Shown piece after piece: positions 61,926 to 64,000 of a stretch of 64,000 nucleotides of DNA (the first letter of the stretch is position 1; each line of letters starts with the position of its first letter). Below the pieces are notes generated by a model, which worked only from the letters and a program-made list of their open reading frames with translations, ran no database searches and was not told where the DNA came from. A program made the position numbers and the translations under genes. Source of the stretch: Metabacillus sp. KUDC1714 (GTDB lineage Bacteria > Bacillota > Bacilli > Bacillales > Bacillaceae); NCBI RefSeq assembly GCF_014217835.1, contig NZ_CP055263.1, positions 5,521,501 through 5,585,500 on the forward strand, in the 5' to 3' direction.

Positions 61926-63617
61926 TTAAAATAACCCTGTTGCAAGACCTTCATCATTTACATCCATTGAAAGCGCAGCTGGTTTCTTGGGCAACCCAGG
62001 CATTGTCATAATATTACCCGTTATCGCGACAATAAATCCCGCACCAAGTGATATTTTAAATTCACGGATCGTGATTGTGAAATTTTCTGGTCTGCCTAAA
62101 ACATGAGCTTCATCGGTTAAAGAATACTGTGTTTTCGCCATACAAATTGGCAATTGACTCCACCCAAATTGATCAAAATCATTCATTTGTTTTTCTGCCT
62201 TACTTGTATATTGCACACCTGTTGCACCATAAACGATGTTTGCAATGTTAAATATTTTTTGCTTAATAGAAGAAGCAGTATCATATAAGTGTTTAAATTG
62301 ATTTTGTTCCTCATCAATCGTTTTAAGAAGTTTTTTCGCTAAATCTATTCCACCTTTTCCGCCATGTTCCCATACTTCACAAAGCGCAGCTGGATGGGAA
62401 TTATCATGACACCAATCCAAAATTGTTTTGATTTCTTTATCAGTGTCAGTTATAAATTTATTGATCGCTACTACATAAGGTAACCCAAAACTTTTTATTG
62501 TTTCGATATGTTTTTTCAGGTTTGAAAAACCTAAAATTAGAGCTGCTGTGTTTTCTTGTTGTAAATCATTCTTTTTCAATCCACCATGCATTTTCAAAGC
62601 CCTTATCGTCGCAACAATAACAACTCCTGAAGGGTGAATCTTACCTATTCTTGCCTTAATATTAAGAAATTTCTCAGCACCAAGATCTGCACCAAAGCCT
62701 GCTTCTGTAACAACATAATCACCAAGTTTTGCAGCCATCTTTGTTGCTAAAAGACTGTTACAGCCATGGGCAATATTTGCAAATGGACCACCATGAATTA
62801 TCGCTGGGGTGTGTTCGAGCGTTTGAACTAAATTAGGCTTGATCGCTTCTTTTAAAATTAATGTGAGTGCCCCTTCATACCCTATATCAGCAACTGTTAC
62901 AGGTTTGTTAGAATATGTGTAGCCTATAACAACTTCGGCGAGCCTAGACCGTAAATCAGCCAAGCTATCAGCTAAACATAATATAGCCATAATCTCTGAA
63001 GCAACGGTAATATCAAAATGATCCTCACGTGGTACCCCGTGTGTGGGTCCTCCGAGGCCAATTGTAATATACCGGAGTGCACGATCATTTAAGTCTAACA
63101 CTCTTTTCCAGATAATTCTCCTCGGATCTATTCCAACCTCATTCCCTTGGTGAATATGATTATCTATAAATGCGGCTAAAGCATTGTTTGCAGTTGTTAT
63201 CGCGTGAAGATCTCCTGTAAAATGAAGATTTATATCATCCATAGGTAATACCTGTGAATATCCTCCACCAGTTGCACCTCCCTTCATACCCAATGTTGGT
63301 CCTAGTGAGGGTTCTCTTAGAGCAACAATTGCTCGTTTATTTAGCTGATTAAGCGCTTGAGCTAAGCCTACAGTTACAGTTGATTTCCCTTCCCCTGCAG
63401 GCGTTGGATTTATTGAGGTAACAAGAACGACTTTTCCAGAGGGTTTATTTTTTAAACGTTCAAGAATCTGCAGAGAAAGTTTTGCTTTATACTTACCAAA
63501 CAATTCAAATTCATCATCATTGAGCTCCAAATAATTTTCTGCAAGTTGTTTTATAGGAAAAAGTGATACCTGTTGAGCAATATCAATATCAGATTTATAT
63601 TTTTTATTTCTATTCAC
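61926..63617 (-). CDS. fhs: formate-tetrahydrofolate ligase
   Basis: A 563-residue ATP-dependent ligase that makes 10-formyl-THF from formate. The P-loop is TPAGEGKST at residues 72-80, with SINP just before it. The substrate motifs [22 protein letters not shown] and [14 protein letters not shown] are intact. It feeds the folate pool used by thyB/dfrA. It is transcribed away from metA. The start ATG has a modest ribosome site (GAGGAAAATATTGTGA). Confidence 0.95.
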   Translation of the reverse strand: MNRNKKYKSDIDIAQQVSLFPIKQLAENYLELNDDEFELFGKYKAKLSLQILERLKNKPSGKVVLVTSINPTPAGEGKSTVTVGLAQALNQLNKRAIVALREPSLGPTLGMKGGATGGGYSQVLPMDDINLHFTGDLHAITTANNALAAFIDNHIHQGNEVGIDPRRIIWKRVLDLNDRALRYITIGLGGPTHGVPREDHFDITVASEIMAILCLADSLADLRSRLAEVVIGYTYSNKPVTVADIGYEGALTLILKEAIKPNLVQTLEHTPAIIHGGPFANIAHGCNSLLATKMAAKLGDYVVTEAGFGADLGAEKFLNIKARIGKIHPSGVVIVATIRALKMHGGLKKNDLQQENTAALILGFSNLKKHIETIKSFGLPYVVAINKFITDTDKEIKTILDWCHDNSHPAALCEVWEHGGKGGIDLAKKLLKTIDEEQNQFKHLYDTASSIKQKIFNIANIVYGATGVQYTSKAEKQMNDFDQFGWSQLPICMAKTQYSLTDEAHVLGRPENFTITIREFKISLGAGFIVAITGNIMTMPGLPKKPAALSMDVNDEGLATGLF

Positions 63618-63820
63618 AATATTTTCCTCACTTTGCTAGATTTATTGTTCAGAATATCTTACCATGTATAATGGAATTAATTTTCAGCAATCAAAGACCT
63701 CTCTTTGTTTCTTATTCACCTGAATTTAAATGTATGAATCATGAGAAAATATAGAAATAAGAAATTAAAAATATCAATTAATTTTTTTATTATAAAAATG
63801 CAAAATTATGAAAGTTCGAA

Positions 63821-63849
63821 TTGAATTATTTTTCTAAACTTTCTATAAT
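63821..63849 (+). promoter_or_regulatory. promoter of metA
   Basis: TTGAAT at 63821-63826 and TATAAT at 63844-63849 are separated by 17 bases, a good sigma-A promoter. The start of transcription should be near 63856, about 35 bases before the metA codon. Confidence 0.75.
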
Positions 63850-63890
63850 AAAGAATCAACCATAGAAAGAAATTTACGGAGGTGCTTTTA

Positions 63891-64000
63891 TTGCCGATTA
63901 ACATACCTAGTCATTTACCAGCTAAAGAAATACTAGAGCGAGAAAATATTTTTATTATGGACGAAAAAAGAGCGTATTCACAAGATATACGACCTTTAAA
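63891..64000 (+). CDS. metA: homoserine O-acyltransferase MetA (partial)
   Basis: Only the first 36 codons are inside the window. The start is TTG with ACGGAGGTGC upstream. The N-terminus [20 protein letters not shown] then [16 protein letters not shown] is the MetA signature. MetA activates homoserine for methionine synthesis; the acyl donor in bacilli is acetyl-CoA. The catalytic residues lie beyond the window. Confidence 0.92.
   Translation, partial: MPINIPSHLPAKEILERENIFIMDEKRAYSQDIRPL

Noticed and set aside
1..64000. CRISPR array, tRNA or rRNA genes
   Set aside because: I saw no regularly spaced direct repeats, no tRNA-like cloverleaf and no rRNA signature while reading the intergenic regions; a formal scan was not possible.
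1..64000. Insertion sequence or prophage
   Set aside because: No transposase, integrase, or phage structural gene is visible; the repeats found have no coding capacity.

Overview
The window looks like chromosomal DNA of an AT-rich, endospore-forming member of the Bacillaceae. The evidence is strong GGAGG-type ribosome binding sites, frequent TTG and GTG starts, many T-tailed hairpin terminators, and sporulation or spore-associated genes (spo0M, a YjcZ-family peptide, a YuzL-family peptide, an Hsp20-like spore-type protein, cdaS). Gene content and order follow Bacillus subtilis blocks yoc/yoj, then yod/yoz, then ypp/ypm/ypl/ypj/ypg, ending in metA. I see no rRNA, tRNA, CRISPR array, transposase, integrase or prophage.

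Layout. Positions 1-5320 hold a partial winged-helix regulator, a DUF6501 protein, a squalene-hopene-type cyclase (sqhC), an iron/manganese superoxide dismutase and a sodium:neurotransmitter-type symporter. Positions 5600-13100 hold odhB-odhA (2-oxoglutarate dehydrogenase) and the yojN-yojO MoxR/VWA pair. Positions 13500-20650 hold a LysM-NlpC/P60 endopeptidase, the cyclase CdaS, a MATE pump, bshB2-yojF, a RarD-like permease and spore-type small proteins. Positions 20779-30731 hold an SDR-yodB operon divergent from yodC, then ctpA, yodH, yodI, a uracil-DNA glycosylase, yodJ, deoD, yodL, yodM and a P-loop kinase.

Positions 31276-33704 form an operon of a 59-aa basic peptide, a Ser/Thr-type kinase, Spo0M and a YvbH-like PH-domain protein. 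Positions 33862-37224 hold a DUF2515 protein, yozD, yodN, yozE and a YjcZ-family peptide. Positions 37362-49541 hold a VOC protein, an MsrA-MsrB fusion, a MarR regulator, an alpha/beta hydrolase, ypmT, a zinc-ribbon/HtrA-like pair, ypmS-ypmR, ypmQ, a nucleoside hydrolase, a DegV protein and ypmP. Positions 49635-64000 hold ilvA, yplP, yplQ, thyB-dfrA, a lethal-factor-like metallopeptidase, ypjP, ypiP, brxA, ypgR, ypgQ, bsaA, fhs and the start of metA.

Several genes serve redox and thiol homeostasis: bshB2 makes bacillithiol, BrxA is a bacilliredoxin, and YodB/YodC, MsrAB, BsaA and the superoxide dismutase handle electrophiles and oxidants. One-carbon metabolism is represented by fhs, thyB and dfrA.

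The most unusual content is repetitive: three copies of a GC-rich intergenic element of about 217 bp, a related 177-bp element with terminal inverted repeats, an internally deleted relic, and a long and a short copy of a second palindromic element. The best candidates for undescribed biology are the small peptide-kinase-Spo0M-PH operon, the zinc-ribbon/HtrA-NTF2-like pair, and a YplP-type activator that lacks the residues normally needed for ATP hydrolysis and sigma-54 contact. Many annotations rest on recalled family features, not on searches.
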